Below, in pieces: positions 61,495 to 64,000 of a DNA stretch of 64,000 bases. Below the pieces are notes generated by a model. That model saw only the letters and a program-made list of their open reading frames with translations, had not been told where the DNA came from and did not search any database. Each line of letters starts with the position of its first letter. Positions within the stretch are counted from its first letter, which is position 1. Position numbers and translations under genes: made by a program. This stretch comes from Nitrosococcus halophilus Nc 4 (lineage in GTDB: Bacteria; Pseudomonadota; Gammaproteobacteria; Nitrosococcales; Nitrosococcaceae), in the NCBI RefSeq assembly GCF_000024725.1, contig NC_013960.1, positions 2,652,001 through 2,716,000 of the forward strand, in the 5' to 3' direction.

Positions 61495-61935
61495 ATGAAA
61501 TTCAGTCTGGATGAGAGACTAGATGTTTATACGGTAAGTGCCTACGGTCCTGGATATGTGGAGTTCAGCATACCGAACTATCTTGGAGAAGATGCTGAGC
61601 TTTTGAAAGAAGGGTTAAAGCAGGATGAGGGCCGGCAAAAGATATCCCAGAGTGTTGTAGTTTTGCCGAGTCAATTGCAGGAATGGCCTCCTGCCTCCTT
61701 CGTTGAGCTAGAAAAATCCCATTTCCAATCTCTTCTGGAGCTGAAGCCGGAAGTGGTGGTGGTGGGGACGGGGGAGCGGCTTCGTTTTCCCGCCCCCTAC
61801 CTGGTAGAGCCTTTAGTAAGGCACCAGGTAGGAGTGGAATTTATGGATACTGCAGCCGCTTGTCGGACTTACAATATCCTTGTCGGTGAAGGGCGGCGGG
61901 TAATTGCTGCGCTAATAATGATCGCTAATGATTAA
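61495..61935 (+). CDS. Mth938-like domain protein (DUF498)
   Basis: A 146-residue soluble protein: ISQSVVVLPSQLQEWPPASF, LLELKPEVVVVGTGERLRFP, GVEFMDTAAACRTYNILVGE and GRRVIAALIM. VVVxGTGxxxxFP...MDTxAACRTYNxLxxEGRxVxAAL is the Mth938/NDUFAF3-type signature. The mitochondrial relative assists complex I assembly; the bacterial role is unknown. It lies 34 bases after ihfB and converges on rpoS. Confidence 0.85.
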   Translation: MKFSLDERLDVYTVSAYGPGYVEFSIPNYLGEDAELLKEGLKQDEGRQKISQSVVVLPSQLQEWPPASFVELEKSHFQSLLELKPEVVVVGTGERLRFPAPYLVEPLVRHQVGVEFMDTAAACRTYNILVGEGRRVIAALIMIAND

Positions 61936-61963
61936 GGTACTCTCCCCCTACCAGGTTATCGTT

Positions 61964-62941
61964 TTATTTGAATAAGACCTCGACTGAAATGCCTTCTTTA
62001 GCCATGATACGGCGCAGCCGTTTGAGGGCTTCAAGCTGGATCTGGCGAACTCGCTCTCGAGTCACGCCAATGGCTTGACCCACCTGTTCTAAGGTTTGTG
62101 ACTCGTAACCTTGGAGACCGAAGCGCCGAATAACGACTTCTCGCTGCTTGTTATTAAGTTGGCTCAACCATAATTCAAGCCGGGACTGCATATCGTCGTT
62201 TTGCAGTAGGGTAGTTGGATCAGGTGTCCCCTCATCGGGTAGAGTGTCGAGCAAGGTCTTTTCCTGGTCACTTCGGTAGCCTGTATCCATCGAAGCAATA
62301 TTGTCTTTAAGGCTCCACATGCGCTTAATTTCTTCGACGGACTTATCTAATTGCTGAGCTAGCTCTTCGAAGGTTGGATCGTGCTCTAATTCTTGTGCAA
62401 GTTTACTGGCTACCCGCTGATAACTTTTGATTTCTTTTACCACATGCACAGGTAGACGCACGGTACGGGTTTGGTTCATGAGGGCCCGTTCAATAGTTTG
62501 CCGTATCCACCACGTGGCATAAGTAGAGAAGCGAAAGCCCATCTCGGGATCGAATTTCTCTACGGCATGGATCAAACCTAAGTTGCCTTCCTCGATTAAA
62601 TCAAGGAGTGCCAACCCTCGGTTCATATAGCGCCTGGCAATCTTAACGACAAGCCGCAGATTGCTCTCAATCATGCGTTTGCGCCCGGCGGGATCTCCTC
62701 TTTGGGCAAGGCGTGCGTGATAGACTTCTTCTTCTGCTGTCAACAGAGGTGCGAAGCCAATTTCACTTAGATAGAGGCGTGTGGCGTCAAGCTCTTGCTC
62801 ATTGTAGGGTGGGTTTTCCTGCACTTCCTCAGGGTCAATGGGTAACTGCTGGGGTGCAGGTTCCAGCAGTATTGTCTCGGATTTGCTTGTAGACAAGGCG
62901 TTTCCCCCTATTTCACTGCGGACGTGCCCGATGCCCACCAT
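61964..62941 (-). CDS. rpoS: RNA polymerase sigma factor RpoS
   Basis: A 325-residue sigma-70-family factor. Region 1.2 is [20 protein letters not shown], region 2 has [20 protein letters not shown] and [20 protein letters not shown], region 3 has [15 protein letters not shown], and region 4 has [20 protein letters not shown] and [15 protein letters not shown]. The size and the lack of a long region 1.1 and non-conserved insert favour RpoS over RpoD. It directs stationary-phase and stress transcription. The usual nlpD neighbour is missing. The start is ATG 62941, with alternatives inside the first 30 residues. Confidence 0.92.
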   Translation of the reverse strand: MVGIGHVRSEIGGNALSTSKSETILLEPAPQQLPIDPEEVQENPPYNEQELDATRLYLSEIGFAPLLTAEEEVYHARLAQRGDPAGRKRMIESNLRLVVKIARRYMNRGLALLDLIEEGNLGLIHAVEKFDPEMGFRFSTYATWWIRQTIERALMNQTRTVRLPVHVVKEIKSYQRVASKLAQELEHDPTFEELAQQLDKSVEEIKRMWSLKDNIASMDTGYRSDQEKTLLDTLPDEGTPDPTTLLQNDDMQSRLELWLSQLNNKQREVVIRRFGLQGYESQTLEQVGQAIGVTRERVRQIQLEALKRLRRIMAKEGISVEVLFK

Positions 62942-63041
62942 TTTTTGAAGGTTAGTACCCGGTGTAGGCAGCGAGCCCGTCCCTAACTGAGAAAAACTAC
63001 AGAAGCCGTTACCTAAACATCCTCGGCTGTCACTCCTGCTG

Positions 63042-63062
63042 CTGTTAGTCGTTATCTAACAG
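63042..63062. repeat. Inverted repeat upstream of rpoS
   Basis: CTGTTAG (63042-63048) and CTAACAG (63056-63062) are exact complements around seven bases, about 100 bases before the rpoS start. It could be an operator or a leader hairpin; no regulator is indicated. Confidence 0.4.
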
Positions 63063-63185
63063 CTTGATATTGAATTGACAGCATCACCTTCATCGGATGC
63101 ATAGAAACGGTTTATGATTTCTTCGTATGGTAACCTCAGTGTTCAATGGATGACATAGGGAGAATCCCTTAATGGAAGATCAGCG

Positions 63186-63524
63186 CTATTTCTCTAAGTG
63201 CTGCAATTTGTCTTCAATCTCGCTGTTCTTGATACGATCCCATTGGTCCGCATCTGACGGGGGTTCCTTGCTTTCGGTAATGACTGGCCAATTCCTTGCT
63301 AATTCGGCATTGAGTTTTAGATAATTTCGATGTTCTTCAGGCAAATCGTCCTCGGAAAAGATGGCCTCGGCCGGACATTCCGGTTCGCATAAGGTGCAAT
63401 CAATACATTCATCCGGATCAATGACCAAAAAGTTAGGGCCTTCATGGAAGCAATCGACCGGGCAGACTTCAACGCAGTCGGTATATTTGCATTTGATGCA
63501 GTTTTCAGTTACCACAAATGTCAT
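63186..63524 (-). CDS. fdxA: Seven-iron ferredoxin (FdxA type)
   Basis: A 112-residue ferredoxin: [20 protein letters not shown], then [20 protein letters not shown]. The Cys pattern suits one [3Fe-4S] and one [4Fe-4S] cluster, with the C-terminal tail ([20 protein letters not shown]) typical of the Azotobacter-type 7Fe ferredoxins. It carries electrons at low potential; its partners are unknown. It lies between rpoS and lapA and is read in the same direction as rpoS. Confidence 0.92.
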   Translation of the reverse strand: MTFVVTENCIKCKYTDCVEVCPVDCFHEGPNFLVIDPDECIDCTLCEPECPAEAIFSEDDLPEEHRNYLKLNAELARNWPVITESKEPPSDADQWDRIKNSEIEDKLQHLEK

Positions 63525-63737
63525 AAGGACTCTCTCCTCTCAGCACAACATTCCGTGCCTGTGTTCTGAGATTCACAAAAGATTAGTAAAAAATTTAATA
63601 GTGTTGTCTGTACTCAGTGATAGCTTCAATATTTTAATCTCAATTTCCGACCCTGACGAGACCAAAACATTGCGCAGTTTATTAAAGAATTCAGGTATGA
63701 TGTATGACTTGGGCCATAGTGTCTACGTGGAGGAGGC

Positions 63738-64000
63738 ATGCGAAGACTTTTTTATTTCTTGATTTTTGTTGTGGTTTTTGTCCTAGGACTTACCTTTGCA
63801 GGGCGTCATGCCGAGCCGGTTATGATCGATTACCATTTTGGCCAACTACATGTTCCATTATCTTTGCTTCTAGCACTTATCCTAATGGTAGGAGCGATGA
63901 TCGGCATGTTCGCGAGCCTAGGGACCATCATGAAGCTAAAACGTGAGAATGGGAGGTTGCGTAAATCAATTAAGTGGGTTGAGAAAGAGAATGCCAACCT
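63738..64000 (+). CDS. lapA: Lipopolysaccharide assembly protein A (runs off the window)
   Basis: ATG 63738 follows AGGAGG at a tight spacing. The visible 87 residues start MRRLFYFLIFVVVFVLGLTF, contain DYHFGQLHVPLSLLLALILM and GAMIGMFASLGTIMKLKREN, then a coiled tail (LRKSIKWVEKENAN). Two helices with F-x-x-P-LSLLL is the LapA/DUF1049 signature. LapA and LapB regulate LpxC turnover and couple LPS synthesis to export. The gene is open at base 64000; the family is about 95-110 residues, so nearly all is here. lapB is expected next. Confidence 0.88.
   Translation, partial: MRRLFYFLIFVVVFVLGLTFAGRHAEPVMIDYHFGQLHVPLSLLLALILMVGAMIGMFASLGTIMKLKRENGRLRKSIKWVEKENAN

Noticed and set aside
63361-63762. 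133-codon top-strand frame between fdxA and lapA
   Set aside because: The first half is antisense to fdxA, and the rest has no start with a ribosome-binding site.

Overview
The window (about 50% G+C by eye) reads as a chromosomal segment of a gammaproteobacterium, most likely a Chromatiales-type organism. A Nitrosococcus-like ammonia oxidiser is my best guess, but no amo, hao or rRNA gene is present to prove it. The evidence is the gammaproteobacterial order gyrA-serC-serA-pheA-hisC-tyrA-aroA-cmk-rpsA-ihfB, the tesA/ybbA-ybbP arrangement, RpoS, lapA, and the mix of copper and respiratory genes.

Layout. 1-6.3 kb: the end of a HigA antitoxin gene with a HigB remnant; the ABC exporter pair ybbA-ybbP divergent from tesA; a decayed IS200/IS605-type tnpB with a small divergent ribbon-helix-helix gene; and a periplasmic FKBP isomerase. 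6.4-7.0 kb: a DUF99 gene. 7.4-14.3 kb: a mostly secreted gene set of a YcnI-like protein with a predicted N-terminal histidine, a HEAT-repeat protein, an unknown secreted protein, a TlpA-like thioredoxin, a DUF4266 lipoprotein, a very long DUF3570 barrel protein with Met/His-rich segments, and an atypical ApbE. I read it as a candidate copper- or redox-linked envelope system whose function is not established.

14.3-24.3 kb: a surface-polysaccharide locus with Wzm/Wzt-type export genes, four consecutive sulfotransferase domains (the last fused to a glycosyltransferase and a methyltransferase) and three more glycosyltransferases. It probably builds and exports a sulfated glycan. 24.7-35.8 kb: an apparently complete quinol-oxidising Alternative Complex III operon (actABCDEF plus a small membrane protein) running directly into an A2-type cytochrome c oxidase (coxBACD). 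Together these would pass electrons from quinol to oxygen without a bc1 complex.

36.4-43.3 kb: a ZnuD-like TonB receptor behind a Zur-like palindrome, DAHP synthase, an NhaD antiporter and an M61 peptidase. 43.3-46.8 kb is gene-poor: a 44-residue lipoprotein, structured non-coding DNA with a strong terminator, a guanidine-II (mini-ykkC) riboswitch in front of a Gdx-type guanidinium exporter, a MarR regulator, and a MazEF-like toxin-antitoxin pair with a 22-bp palindromic operator. 46.8-64 kb is housekeeping: apt, an orphan ABC-auxiliary lipoprotein, gyrA, the serine/aromatic amino acid run, cmk-rpsA-ihfB, then an Mth938-like gene, rpoS and a 7Fe ferredoxin placed before lapA, which runs off the window.

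All function calls come from reading motifs by eye; no database search was run. Starts were moved from the longest open frame where a ribosome-binding site, a signal peptide or family length argued for it.
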